Shown here: piece by piece, positions 33,337 through 45,956 of the stretch
How the letters are laid out: every line of letters begins with the position of its first letter
How positions within the stretch are numbered: position 1 is the first letter of the stretch
Made by a program: the position numbers and the translations under genes
The notes under the pieces: model-generated
Databases searched by the model: none
What the model was told of the DNA's origin: nothing
What the model saw: the letters and a program-made list of their open reading frames with translations, nothing else
Source of the DNA: Ophioderma brevispina
Taxonomy: Eukaryota; Echinodermata; Ophiuroidea; Amphilepidida; Ophiodermatidae
Assembly (NCBI GenBank): GCA_023653785.1
Contig: JAMKCH010078740.1
Coordinates: forward strand, 1 to 64,000
Length of the DNA stretch: 64,000 nucleotides
Direction: 5' to 3'

Positions 33337-36300
33337 TGCCCAATGGCGAACGTTTGTTACGCCAACTTGTATTGTGATCCCACTTCTCCAATCAAATAAT
33401 CAGAATGTAAATGAAATTAAGCCAACCAAAGCATTAAAATATTGCTAAATCAAGACATCATCCAAGAAATTGAAAACTCTGTGCCTTCAATTTTCCATTC
33501 CGAGCTTCAGTTTGTGTAGACCTTTTGATAATCCTAAATGCAGTGTCTAGGACAGCCCGTATATTGAAATCGGAGTGGCAGATCCAGTTTAAAAAATGAA
33601 TCCCCCTCATCTCTGCCGCTGCTCCACGCCCCGGAACCATAAAACTAAGATAAAATTATCACAAATAAAGTTATCACAAGATAAAGTTATCACATAAAAG
33701 GTAACCAAAAGTTGTCCATTGTATAAGCAAGAACATAAGGTCTGGTTTTAGAATAGCTGGTGTATTAGCACATAAGAAGTCCATGATTACCTCATTAGTA
33801 TCAATTTCTAAATACTGATTCATCATGGTATTGGATCGAAACGGTCTTCACATTCCTGTGTTATGTTGGTTTTGTTAGAATCTCACAAAAACAAATAAGG
33901 ATATCACCTGCTTCCTACGTAGTCCTTCAAATAATTCATGTTTCAACTTGTGAGCACAATTAAAAAAAGAAGTGCAACTCTGGTCCTTGTGACATATTCC
34001 GTCCCTCCATACTTAGCAACCAGGCAAAAATATCTTTACACTTTGGAATCCGGCAGTTTAACTACATTCCCTCATTAAAAAAATCTGATTTTTTATTTCC
34101 AAAATGTAGTTACCTTCCCATAAAATGCATAGAAATGAGTCCAAACAGAGTCTAGTTTGAGTCATTTGGATTCGAAAGTGCTTCCCAAAAGGACCTGGCA
34201 GTCATTGGCGTAAGGCCATCTCAAACACCATATACTGTAATAGCACAGTTACAGACTCGACATTTGAAAAGTGTTAATACCGATCATTAATCTTGAAAGA
34301 GGAGATAACACGTTGCCTGGGTCTTCCCATACTGTCCAGAAATTGTTTAGTTCTAGATGCTCTATTTGCCCATCTACATTTGGTGGGTTTGGTGTTTGGA
34401 AGATATTGGGTAACATTTGCTCTCTCAGCATCAATTAAGAGTTAACCATTATATTGCACTCAAAACAAAATTTAAAATGGCGTAGGTGAATACTTGTACT
34501 GACCACCACCGTCCTCGCTACCCGGATTTCACTGTGGGGAGAGTTAGCAGGTGTAAAAAATGTAATTGCAGCTTAATACATGAGACATTGGGTATAGGTC
34601 ACACCATGATTTGACTGCATGCGTAGAGAGAGAGTATTGTTACTTTGAAATACACTGGAAAATTTGCTCAAGAGGTTAACTTCTTCAAATCCATCTGTAA
34701 CTGTTCTTTAATTATCTGGAAGAGCGAAATTTTGTTATGAGGTTTTTTAAAAATGTTAAACTTCAACTTTACCACAAACAGTTTTTTTAATCTAAGTAGT
34801 CAGTTATCTGTACTTACTTTATCACAGCACATAAATTCCTTTACAAAACATCAAGCCAATGTAAATTCTATTTATTATTCATAAATAACATAGAGTAAAC
34901 CAGAGCCCCCCACATACCAATATGGTGTTACCCCCCAGAGTGCACAACACCTCCCGCCATCAGAAATCCGGTTGGTATGTTTTTTGGGCTAGATGATTCC
35001 GATGGCATCCGTGTCAAGATGGACTCTTACCTCAGATAAGTGCCTACTTCATTTCAAGAACATATTCATCTCTTTCCATGGGGCCATTGTCCCGTGCTGG
35101 AAATGCCACTTCTAAACCACCATATATAGCACAGAATTTTTCCGCCCGTGGCAATTTTCACGTGCCCACCTTCCCGTTAAGATTTACGCCGGTAAGTTAG
35201 GGAGGAAGGATTTTGTATAGCGGTAGAAACATTTTGGGGGCTTTTCGACACAGATGATTGCCATTCTTGCACTCATGCTGTGTATCAACGCATACAAGAA
35301 TTATAACAAATAACCAGATCATGAGGAGGGGATTGTTTTAGTGGACTAATACGAGGGTAAGTGATTGGGGATTGCAAGTCCAGCAAGGGAGGCTTACGAT
35401 TGAAGCGGGAAGAGGGGATGACACATCATACCACCAAAGTGCAAAGGGGTCCTTAACTAATGGAGGAATATCGGAATTACCACCTGGGGGAAATACTAAG
35501 GTTAAAGTATATGTATATAATTAACACAAAGGTCACTGCATATTCAATTTTTGAGAGGACAGGGTATTGCCTAGGTTCCCCCCCCCCCACTCAAAAAAGG
35601 AAGGAAAGCATAATCCCGAAGGTCCCCTCCCCATATCCAAATTTCTATACATAACCCATTCAGCCCCTTGAGTAACTTGGTTTACATCACTACATTTTGC
35701 GCTGTGTATCCTTAAATTGCACTGTCCTCAAAGTCAGCATCAAATGCCCAAGAATAAATGCAATTTTTAAACCAAATTTTTGGAAACAAAATACTTAAAG
35801 ATGCACAGATGCATCTTTATTGTATTCTCTAACTTGATGCTAAACTGAGTATAAGGGAGGAGGATAAGATTTTACACATTTAAACCTGTTAAAACTAACA
35901 CTACTACTACCGGCCCAGTTTGATCATTAACTAATTTAGCAAAGAGATAAAGTTTGTTTTGCTATATGATGACCGAGACAAAGCACGTACCTGTTCTGCT
36001 GGGGGGGGGGGTGGGGCACTGACCTAAAAATGGCATACGGTACCTATTAAGCACAGTCACGACCTCCCACTTCACACCTCTTCTGCATTCTTCTTTGTAT
36101 CCCTGTTCAAGTGTGCTTTAGTTCTTAAGACTCCCACTTTGCTACAAACTCACAAATTTTTAGATCCATGGCTAAAATTCAGGGACATTTTGCCATTTCT
36201 CTTTTTCACTTCAGCTTCCACACCTTTTTTGGTCCAAAATCATTACCAAGTCCATAAAAATGTTCTTTCAAGCCCCCAAATCATGGCAGTGTTGTTCGCA

Positions 36301-36574
36301 TCACACACTCCCACGCACACCAAAGTTGCTCTGATTTGCTCAATCATGATATTCTTATTCAATGATATTATCCTATTTCCAAGTACCAATCAAAATAGTG
36401 CTTAGATGCCGCTAAATAGCAGGTACTATTGACCCAGCCTCAAGGGTTAACACTTTACCCTTAGGCCTTAAGAGGTTTACATGCAAGAAGAAGCTGCAAC
36501 AGGCATTTTACAATATAATCCATCCTCTCACTCAAAATTTTTGGGTGCCATCTTAAGAACACAATGGGCCAAAG
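33337..36574. other. No gene recognised
   Basis: Mixed AT-rich DNA with G and C homopolymers (35580-35588, 36001-36010). The segment 34980-35230 is less AT-rich, but I found no convincing exon in it. Confidence 0.45.
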
Positions 36575-36640
36575 AAACTAGGCTTGTTTGTACTCGTTTC
36601 AATGGATTTTTCATGCTGATTACAAATAATGGTCATAAGA
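36575..36640. repeat. Dispersed 50-65 bp core, copy 2
   Basis: AACTAGGCTTGTTTGTACTC, then TTTTTCATGCTGATTACAAA and TGGTCA. Best matches are at 46315 and 57905. Confidence 0.6.
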
Positions 36641-37472
36641 AATCACATTTGAATTTTGTTAACAATAATTTACATGAAAAACATCTTTTTCGCGACTAAA
36701 TTAAGTCCGGGCCCAAAGGTTGAATTCCATGCACATCAAGTACCTTCATATTACTGCAACATCTAATGATACATTTGGGGGTTTTCTATCTAGCCAATCA
36801 ATTACTATAGCATCATTGCCATTGGCATTTTTTCTGTTAATATTTAAATTGCCACCGTAGTTTTTGCCCTCTATTGATTTTACGCCCACACGTTATAGGC
36901 TGAAGCGTTCCGACACAATTTGGCATCCATGTTTTCCCCCAACGGTAGCTTTTGGAAATACACATACACCAAAATTGATTAGCGATAAACGGTATGTATT
37001 TGTGAGTCAGAGTTGCAGGTATGCTTTAGAAGCTACACTGCTTGTTTACTGTAGTAGTGATGTGGGTTTAATGTAGGACAAATTGATGGAACATTAATCA
37101 TGTGTAAAATGTCATTAATAATAATACTATGCCAAATCATATCTCACATACCTATGAACTAGGACAATGCAAGTCTGATGTGAAATGTTTGCCAGAATTG
37201 GTGGGAGGATTTGGATCCACCAAGTACAAAAAAAATAATTTATGGGAGGGAAGGAAAAAAGATGTGGAAAACAAATTGAAGATTTTTAAAAGACCCAAGT
37301 AAAAGACTATGTTAAACATGCAATATTTAGGTGAAAATGGAACAGCAATCATAGCATTAAATCAAATTAGAATTGTTTGTCTTAGGGCATAGAGGTTGGA
37401 ATCAATCTTCTACATGTACATGAAAACTTTGGGCATTTGTGACAAGTTTGAAGAATAGTTTGTAGGAAGTCA
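36641..37472. other. No gene recognised
   Basis: AT-rich flank of the hAT-type element. The right edge holds the target duplication GGAAGTCA at 37465-37472. Confidence 0.5.
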
Positions 37473-37923
37473 CTGGGCGTACCCGGGAGGGGTGGGGGGG
37501 GGGCTGGGGGCTAAAGCCCCCCTCAAAGTTCTCAAGAAAAAAGAGGAAGGAAGAAAGAGGAAGGGAGAAAAAAAAGAGGAAAGAGAAGGAGAAAAGAAGA
37601 AAAGAAGAGGAAAAAGAAGAGGACAAGTGAACAAATGGATGATTTTATGGTACATTTATTTGATTTTTATCATGCAAATGCGGATCAAAAAGTGTCGGAA
37701 GAAGTACGCAAGGGAAAAGACATTTTCAGGTCTTGAAAACCCTAAAACCTCAGGAGCTTCAGTGGGCTCTGCCCCCTTGACCCCCGCGGGGCGTCCCCTG
37801 AAACCCCACCAAGGGCCCTAAGGCGAGCCCCTGGACCCACCCGGTAGTCGATCCCTTCGCTTCGCTCTCATGTTTCGAACATCTTTAGTCCACCCCCTCA
37901 TAAAAATTCCTGGGCACGCCTAT
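37473..37923. mobile_element. Non-autonomous hAT-type element with perfect 8-bp TSD
   Basis: It is flanked on both sides by GGAAGTCA (37465-37472 and 37924-37931). The ends CTGGGCGTACCCGGGA and TTCCTGGGCACGCCTAT are imperfect inverted repeats. 451 bp. The interior has a G-run, AAAGCCCCCCTC, a GA-rich tract (37535-37630) and a GC-rich segment (CCCCGCGGGGCGTCCCC). No transposase. An 8-bp duplication is the hallmark of hAT, though other 8-bp superfamilies are possible. Confidence 0.85.
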
Positions 37924-38016
37924 GGAAGTCATATACATGTTTATAATTCTTACTGTATGGTATACTTCAAATTGAGTAGCTCATACAGCTTTTTTGATAT
38001 TGAAAATTACCATCCC

Positions 38017-38398
38017 CACTCCAGCCTATTTTGGGGTTGGAATGAACTCCAGCCCATTTTGAAGTTTGATTAGATTCTGGCCCATTTTGGGGCTGGAATG
38101 GACTCCATGCTCCAGCCCATTTTGGGGTTGGAGTGGACTCCAGCCTATTTGGGGGTGGAGTGGACTCAAGCCTATTTTGGGTTTGGAGTGGACTCCAGCC
38201 TATTTTGGGTTTAGAGTGGAATCTGGCCTACTTTGGGTTTGGAGTGGACTCAAGCCTATTTTGGGTTTAGAGTGGAATCTGGCCTACTTTGGGTTTGGAG
38301 TGGACTCCAGCCCATGTTTGGGTTGTAGTGGACTACAGCCTATTTTGGGGTTGGAGTGGACTCCAGCCCATTTTGGGGTTGGAGTGGACTCCAGCACA
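38017..38398. repeat. 28-bp minisatellite, open in all three frames
   Basis: The unit is CCAGCCTATTTTGGGTTTGG plus AGTGGACT, about 13-14 times with substitutions. 28 is not a multiple of 3 and the unit has no stop in any plus frame, so the 116-codon ORF at 38066-38416 (GLEWTPAYFGF... pattern) is a 28-residue period made by the repeat. I do not regard it as a gene. Confidence 0.9.
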
Positions 38399-39283
38399 GT
38401 TCCATTTGTGGTGTGAAGAGGATGAATGTACACACTCCAAGAAACATTAAAATTGGACAGATACAGTAGAAAGTTTAAGGAATATTTAAAAAAACACCCA
38501 CCCCTGACTTAAACAATGAAAAGGATTCAGCTTCCATGTGAAAAAGGATCACAAATTGAGCTGGTAGGAGTTATCCCTCCCACTGCTTGGCTCTTACAGT
38601 CAATTCCCTCCCTCCCCCTACAAACAGGGTATTCTCCATACTACTAATGGACCACATGCCCTTAAAATGCACCCCTAAACTACACGCACACACAAAAATG
38701 TCCATGATAATGCATTACCTGTGATGGAACCAAATCTACACCTCACAACATCAAATGTGACATTTGGGCACCATTGATGGATCGTACCCAGGCAAGCAAA
38801 GCATGGCATTAGCTGGCCAGGCATCCTCTCACAACGATCCATCATCTAGCACATACAACTTATCACTCATGTTTTATGAATTGATTTTTTGATCCGTTAT
38901 CACATATTTCTGCTCCAGTTCTATTGCTAATAGGCACCCGCGGTAATCCAAAACCTCGTCAAAAAAAAATTGGCCACTGCTGGTATGCCCAATTCAAACC
39001 AAACACGCTATTTACAGTTCTGCAGTCTGCAGTAATTATGTTTATGGTTATGGTGATAAAACAAGGTTTAAGTTCCAACTGTATCAGCCAAACAATATAG
39101 TGTTATTATTTCAAACCACCTGATTTTTTTAATTTGATAAATATATCATTAGGATGTCAGTGCGCCAATTTAAATATCGTCGCGTGAGTGCAAAAAGGTC
39201 CTATGTGCAAAATAGCTGCCATGTGATACATCTGTGTGCTGCCATGTATTAGGATAACTCTCACTTTATCTTTCCTTGAGTCA
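38399..39283. other. No gene recognised
   Basis: Ordinary DNA with short C-rich and CA-rich runs (38600-38700). Confidence 0.5.
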
Positions 39284-39343
39284 GTGGCTCTTCAAATGGT
39301 TCTTCAGGCACTGTGTCTTCTGAAGAACCATTTCAAGAGCCAC
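39284..39343. repeat. 60-nt hairpin with 24-bp arms
   Basis: Arms at 39284-39307 (GTGGCTCTTCAAATGGTTCT plus TCAG) and 39320-39343 pair with a single mismatch around a 12-nt loop. It could fold as RNA from either strand. No transcription evidence; it might be a degenerate foldback element. Confidence 0.85.
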
Positions 39344-39965
39344 AGACCAAAGACTTGACATAAAGTATGTTTGATGGAATTTCTGACATATGGCAGCTAT
39401 TGCACTCACAAGACAATACATCTCCTCAGCACCAGTCCAGAGGCAAAGTTCAACAGCCTCTACATCCAAATGTGAAGTGTGACATTGACATTACCACTCA
39501 GAACACAGTCTACCAAACGCTAAGTTCACACTAGTATTAGACCATAGAAATTACTCCTTAGAAATGAGATTGTGACTTGTCAGCACCGAGTCTAGCCAGC
39601 TTTCATTGGTCTATTTGTTGCATGACATAGCTTCACATCATCAAAATAGTGATTGAAACAAGGTTATCAATATTTCATTTTTTTATCTTGAATTTGTTAA
39701 CATAATCTCTCTAGAGAGAGCGCTATGAAAATATACTAAACATTCCATCGAGCCCTCCCCATGCCCATACATTGACTAGAAAGATCGTCATAACTATGTG
39801 TAAAGCGATCTGTTTATTCTGACACCTTTCCTGTCGTGTTCGGCACCATCAAAGCGCAAATAAGATATCCCGGCGTTTACGTTGTCTAAAACGGAAATAT
39901 TGTCAATTATGGGTCGTATTTCGCCGAAACTCTACACCCGGTCACTGCCCTTTTTTCTTCAAAAT
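39344..39965. other. No gene recognised
   Basis: AT-rich, with a CTCTCTAGAGAGAG palindrome at about 39707. Confidence 0.45.
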
Positions 39966-40235
39966 TGTAAGAGTAAAATGCCTCCCTTAACCATTCACCC
40001 CAATTTCTGAAGACAAGTGACTGCGCCATGGTCGCATGGACCAGATTCTGTATGTAATCTATGACTGTAGCGCTCAAGGTGTTAAATGAATCTCAGATTG
40101 TTAGTAAAACACCTCCTTTAACCATTTACCTAATTTTTTGTGCAAAATGTTCATGCTATGGTTCTCCAGATCATAATTTGCATGCAATCTATAACTGTAG
40201 TGCTTAAGGTATTACTGGAGCCTCAGATTGGATCC
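39966..40235. repeat. Two diverged ~131-bp tandem units
   Basis: Unit marks are AGTAAAATGCCTCCCTTAAC (about 39973) and AGTAAAACACCTCCTTTAAC (about 40103). Each ends with CTATGACTGTAGCGCTCAAG or CTATAACTGTAGTGCTTAAG and a CTCAGATTG. Confidence 0.75.
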
Positions 40236-42262
40236 GGGTGTCAAATATGAATAATTTGGTTCCATGCGTTTATATCTGGCAGGCAGCAAATTGAGAAGAA
40301 TGGTTAGGGGCATCTAAGGGAGTGGCAGCTTTTCTTTACTTGCACTATAATTTTTTTTCAATCTGGGTGTTATTTTATCAAATTATGATAATTTGGTTAA
40401 ATGTTCTCCTTAACTATTACAGCACACATCAACACTTTAGCTGAGAATGGTGTTATTACAAATTATCCTCTGTAAATAATAGAGAAAGTATAACATTAAT
40501 TACAATCCCATTTTAAAGTGCTATACTCTAATGACATTCCTGAATATTGGACACAATCGCATGATCGTCTTTAAATATGCTTAACTTATTTTTTGAGGGA
40601 TGTGGAGAGATGTTTAAAAAAAATCAAAATTGCAGCATCATATTTTTCTCTCTGAATTTTTCAAATCTTACTTATTCTTATTTATCAATATTATATGATG
40701 GTTCAGAATTATTAGCCTTATTGTATTTTTTGAATATGAACCCCCTTGGAATGAAAGAGTGTTCCATTGGAACATTGACACTTTGGAAGAACAAACCTTA
40801 TAAGAATAGAATAGCAAACCTTCGGCTGGTGGGAAATCTAATTGTCTATGACATGTTAGCTCTTAATTCACTTCATAATAGACTGAACTTTACAGCAAAT
40901 GACTAGTAATAGTAGTATTTTGAGAGGCGTGATAATTGAGGTCACCTATACAATTGATGCTTAACTTGCAACTTTTAAAATGCAACTCTTAAGGGCATCT
41001 TTGATCCTCAAAACTTAAGTGTGCATTGAAAACTTTCATTAGTATTTTCCATTTTGGCGTGATTGCTAATCTCCATTAAAGGTTCATCAGGGCCAGGGAA
41101 TGACTTAGAATAACAAAAAATCATGTCTTTACTTTTCATTATAGTCGAGCTTCAGTAGAACACCATATAGCTTACTGATTATCACCTGCACTGTAAAAAT
41201 TGTACCCATTAGCAATAATTATTGAGTTTAGTGATATCTTCATCAATAGGAAATAAATCAAGTGCCTTGCTAAGACACGCTCTAATACATGTCCTGTTAA
41301 CCCTGCTTTGAGATGCATCTCCTGTAAGACACAAGTCCACATCTCTATTCAAAATCATTGATGTGTGTCCGCTTCTTTAAACCTGTCTGCTGGAAGACAT
41401 TTCTTATTGAGCACATGTCTTGCATGATGGCCTATCTTGGCAAAGCACTGATTCTATTTTTAACTTTGCTATTATTGAAGACCAAATCTATTTGCAGACA
41501 TTTCCCCCAAAACTTGGTTGCAAGGCTGATTTTTGACAGTGATGTTTTGAATTTTTTATTGATACATCTTACCATATGATGTAAAAGATTTCAAAGATGT
41601 CAATCCCATAAGGCCTTTGCTCATACCTAGTACTTTACTTTACTACAATTTAGGAATAAAAACATTCTGAGGCATCCAAACCACACGCCCTTAGAAGATC
41701 ATCATGACAGTGCCAGACGTCTTTTTCTGGTTCCTCCTGTAATCAGTGGCTGAGTCAGAGGGTGGGGACATGGGTACCTATGCCCCACTATTTTTTTCTC
41801 TTCACCTCAGTTCACCCCCTGGCCAGAAAAAAAAAGGATTTTTAGCAAAATCAGCCCTTTTGAGCCAAAAATCACACAATTTGGAAACTCGCAGTTCGGT
41901 CCAAAATTTTGGTATAAATGTCAATTTTTGAATGTCCCACAACCCCAAAAAATTTCACTTTTGCCCCCCCCCCCCCCCGAAAGAAGAAGTATGTTTGCCA
42001 CCACTGCCTGTAATCACTCACTTTTAACTAGTTAAAGATCCTTTGGATTCACCTCCCACTTGGAACGTGGGCAACAAGATCAGCCTTTTAAACAATGGGG
42101 GGTGGAGGTTGGAAGATCAGCTGCTCCACTAGTCTTCAGGTTCATCCACCAAAGTAGGACTAAGCATCGATTCCATGGTGTCTCATTACATTATCGGCCA
42201 TCAAAGTGCTGTGAACATGAAATCTGAAGATGCGGACTAACCAACATAGGGCAATGTAAGAA
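40236..42262. other. No gene recognised
   Basis: AT-rich. 41740-41980 is a degenerate repeat with A-runs and a C15 run near 41965. The ORF 40577-40906 is AT-driven, with no domain seen. Confidence 0.45.
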
Positions 42263-42556
42263 CTAGCCCCCACTTAGAAGATAAGTGTAGTTTTTCTTGC
42301 TATGTGTACATGAATTAAGGTAATGTACCTTTAGGGTGTATGAGTGCATGTTTCCGCTAGCCTCTTTACCACGGAGTATCGGAATGTGGTGTCCCACACG
42401 TAGTGTTCCCAGCTTGCGCCTCGCTTCCCGATATACACGGTCCCCACGGCAACTTTCCATCATATAGTTGGAAAGGTAATCCTCTATTTGACTGCATTTT
42501 TTAACCTTTTCTATGTCTAAAGCGGTACTTTTAAACCAAAATACGATTGGAGACAT
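42263..42556 (-). CDS. Possible coding exon, unidentified protein
   Basis: A 97-codon open frame on the minus strand contains the segment IEDYLSNYMMESCRGDRVYR followed by EARRKLGTLRVGHHIPILRG. It is charged, uses many CG-containing codons and is less AT-rich than its surroundings, which looks more like real protein than other ORFs in the window. Splice sites could bound it: an AG acceptor before 42491 and a GTAAAG donor after 42370 would give a 122-nt exon. The polypyrimidine tract is poor. I do not recognise the family. No partner exon was found nearby, so it could be a lone exon, a processed fragment or chance. Confidence 0.3.
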   Translation of the reverse strand: MSPIVFWFKSTALDIEKVKKCSQIEDYLSNYMMESCRGDRVYREARRKLGTLRVGHHIPILRGKEASGNMHSYTLKVHYLNSCTHSKKNYTYLLSGG

Positions 42557-42759
42557 TTGCAGACATTCAGCACTACAAGGGCATTTATAGCCTGATATGG
42601 TTTTAAGAATGCTTCAGACAAGGTGTCGTCAGTAGTTGCCCGACACCATTAAATGCATAAATCATCAAATTCACCTATATAGGTCATATGACTAATTCAG
42701 TCGCATTATGTACAATTTAAAAACTGTCAAATGTAACTGGAGTAATAATAGCTTTATTT

Positions 42760-42855
42760 GGTATCCAGTAGGTATAAGAGATCCAATAGGTATCATAGAT
42801 CTGATGTGGGTTTAAGAGATCCATGCAGTAGCTATAAAAGATCCAGCAAATAAGA
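42760..42855. repeat. Short ~20-40 bp degenerate tandem repeat
   Basis: Phrases AGGTATAAGAGATCCA, AGGTATCATAGATC, TTTAAGAGATCCA and GCTATAAAAGATCCA recur. Confidence 0.6.
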
Positions 42856-44770
42856 CATGGGTGTTATGGATGGGTGTCGTTGGTTGAAATCACACTGATT
42901 AGCATGAATTATTTATATTTTATGGAAAAAATTCTGTATTTTAATGGAAACGATGTGGAATATTTCAATTTACGGAGTCCAAAATTTTTCAGACATTTCT
43001 GTCAGTGTGAATTGCATACACCCATGTTCAAGGTAAAACTGGAATTGAGCATATGCCTCTCATGTGGAGTTCACATGGGTGTCACATGCACTGCACATGA
43101 CAGTCACACACTGATCATGACATGACCATGACTATTCCATGGCTATTCCAAGGAATTCAATACCATGTGCATGAAAGTCACTTATGAATATCCGATTTGA
43201 ATTGCTGCGGATCTTCAATAGTTGTTATAGAGTATGGTAGTAGTTTCCAGTCTTTTACTATATACTTTTTATTATAACAGTAGGAATAGGATGACTGGAA
43301 TAGTCCTTATCAGTATGAGGTTACACTCCCCCACCCCACTTTTCTTGCTTTAGCCATGACATACAACATGTGGGTATGACGCTGTAAGCTAGGACCAATG
43401 TCAAATGCATAGAAATCACTGAGATTGTACATGCATGTGCATAGCCAAGATCCCGCACCCCCAGGGTGGTGCAGGGGAAAATATGCATTTAATTTGCCTT
43501 TGAGCCTTTTTTTTAATGCCCTCCCTTTTTTTAGACCCCTGGGGTGCACTTGCTCCCTCTGTACCCCCCCCCCCCCGCAAGTTTAATCCTGATTACAAAA
43601 TACACTCACACACTACCTTTCCCCATTTCTTAACCACAACATTCAACTTAGACTAATACCACAATCAAAGGCAGCATGGGGGTCATGGGTTCAAGCCCAC
43701 TCTTATGACCACCATGTTACACTGTCACTACCACTTCCCATTTCCTCACAGTGACCTGGCAGCACATAGCAACCACTACAAAACGAGCTCCTCGGCAATT
43801 CAAAATTGTCGCTTAAGCATGTGTGTAGCCAATTACACCCACTTCAGAATTTCAATGCCAAATATGGTCATGCAAATTGCCCATTTTCTCATTGAAGTCG
43901 TCGACACATACACCTTGGATCGGTTTCGCAGTCAACTTGATGGCTCTATCACACACAAATGGTTATAATAGTTTTTTGTGTGTGCTCCTTATACTACGAA
44001 TTCCAAGTTAGCCTGAGGACACAACAACTAAGCTCATTGTGGATAATTAATTTCAATCCAGGCACATGATGTGGTGTCAACGGCGATGTGATGCTGCCCC
44101 TGGCAACCACCAGGGTATTCACATCCTCCACCTTGGTTACCAGTCTTGTTTCTTACCTTTTAAAGGGGCAAGGGCCACAATTTTTTTCTTGCACTAACAA
44201 ATTTCTGTTTTAGAAATGATGTGAAGGTACATGCCTCATGAAACCTTAATGAGGAGTTTCACCTGATGATAGGGAAGAAAAGTATGAAAATCAAGATGAA
44301 AGTTGAGAACAAATGCTGGCCCATTATGAAAATGATGTAATTCTTTCACTGTATATAGAATTCTGTTATCGTCTCTAGGTCGAATTAGGCACTTGAATAA
44401 CCATCTCTGTCACAGTGGTTTCCATATCTATTTTGTTCGCATGAATAGAGGATATGTGATATCCACTGCAACTTTTATGTCCACATACTTGTTGATCTTA
44501 CCAATTGCATGCTCACAGTGTATATGTAACCTGCACATAAATCTTTAAGTATTTTTTTTTGCTTTCAAAATTGAAAGAATTTTCTATAATTTTAGGTTTG
44601 AATTTAATACACTGATAAAGAATAAATGTATCCTTCCTATGACTGAAACAAGACTCATATGAAATTAAAATTCTAATTGACATTTGTGAAATATGGATGT
44701 GTGCCGCTGGATTTTTACAAGGATAAGACTTAAGATTAGGTCACTATATTAAGCTTTACTTCCTGTTCAC
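42856..44770. other. No gene; possible SINE scrap and C-run
   Basis: 43040-43140 is dense in CACATG/CATGAC words. 43564-43576 is a C13 run. 43680-43705 has GGTCATGGGTTCAAGCCC, a tRNA B-box-like word that may be a SINE scrap, without a matching A-box. No coding region is supported. Confidence 0.4.
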
Positions 44771-44865
44771 AAGGTCAAAGGTCATTTCTAAGGTCATAAC
44801 AGGGGTCAACCTAGGGTCATAATAGCCACTATGGGACTACTTATGGGTTGGGTCAAAGGTCAATT
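44770..44865. repeat. Cluster of AGGTCA half-sites with a DR1
   Basis: Exact AGGTCAAAGGTCA at 44772-44784, then AAGGTCATAA, GGGGTCAACC, AGGGTCATAA, and GGGTCAAAGGTCA at 44850-44862. Resembles nuclear-receptor response elements, but is probably part of an old repeat like those at 2.6 and 8.8 kb. Confidence 0.6.
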
Positions 44866-44884
44866 AATTGTAGAGTACTTTCTC

Positions 44885-45527
44885 TCCAATGCCTTCAGGG
44901 AATACTGCCCTCTCAAGCCCTCGGGAGTCAATTGTTAAATTTTATTCAACATGTTTTACGAGACCAAAAAATGATTGATATGAACTTGTAGGCAGTCCCT
45001 TTAACTTAACCATTCTGATGCATTTAGATCTATTCCAAGTCAATATAACTTAATACATCAATACTTCTATTTCTCTCAAAATCAAAAAGTAACACTCCAA
45101 ACTAGAAAACAGCTGGTAAGTGAGACTAAGCATGTCGATCCTTGCACGAATTATTTTCCTATAAACCCAGGGAATGCTATCATAAATTCCAATATAAAAT
45201 CATTGTCCAAGGCAAGTTCTGAGCAGAAACTCGAGTCGTCTCGCTAAGTGCAAATGGATTTACTCCACCGACTTGATCCTCACTTTCCACGGCTGGGGCA
45301 TTATAATTTTATCAGGTTATCCTTCCTCGACAACCAGAAAATCTACATTTCTACATCTTGTTTCTAGGTTTCTCCGCCTAAAGGGTCTATCTTCATACAT
45401 GCATAGCCAAGAACCCCATTCCATCTCCTCACATCATGTAGCATTTGACAAGTTTTTAGAGTGCATAGCTAAATTCAATTGTTAGCTCACATAGGATACA
45501 TTAACCCAACAAGGTCTATATACCGGC
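44885..45527. other. No gene recognised
   Basis: AT-rich; the ORF 45273-45485 lacks any motif. Confidence 0.45.
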
Positions 45528-45710
45528 TGATTTGATTGGCTAAATACATTGTATAAACCTATGTATAACCAATCAGTGACATGGTAAGAAAAGCTTAAAG
45601 GTTTGTAGAGATATATAGAAGGTCTATTTTGATTGGTTACCAAGACTAAGAGGTTATTATGCTTCAACATGGAAAGACCCAATAAGAGATACTGTAAGAA
45701 AGGTGGTAGA
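45528..45710. repeat. Dispersed repeat with GATTGGTTA and GATACTGTAAG
   Basis: It contains an inverted pair TGATTGGC...ACCAATCAG (45534-45573), then GATTGGTTACCAAG and AAGAGATACTGTAAGAAAGG. Related pieces lie at 48362-48414 and 49632-49695. Confidence 0.6.
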
Positions 45711-45956
45711 GCTCAAGGGGCTAAAGCTATCCCATAATGCAATTTTGAATTTATACCATGATTAAGTCATGTGACCATACATAGGGCACCTTCACAAACA
45801 TACAAAATCCACAGAAAATTGGACTTCATAACATATGAAGTCATGGCACCATATAACATTCCTTCACAAACATTTTTTTTTTGGTTTTGGTTTTTATTAT
45901 CATAAAAATATCAGTACTTCTACTTACCCCTCGTTAAACAGGAATAAACACCCCTG

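Noticed and set aside
38066..38416. Trp-rich repeat protein gene
   Set aside because: The 28-bp unit lacks stops in every frame, so openness carries no coding information.
43680..43700. Functional tRNA gene
   Set aside because: Only a B-box-like word is present; no A-box at the right distance and no cloverleaf.
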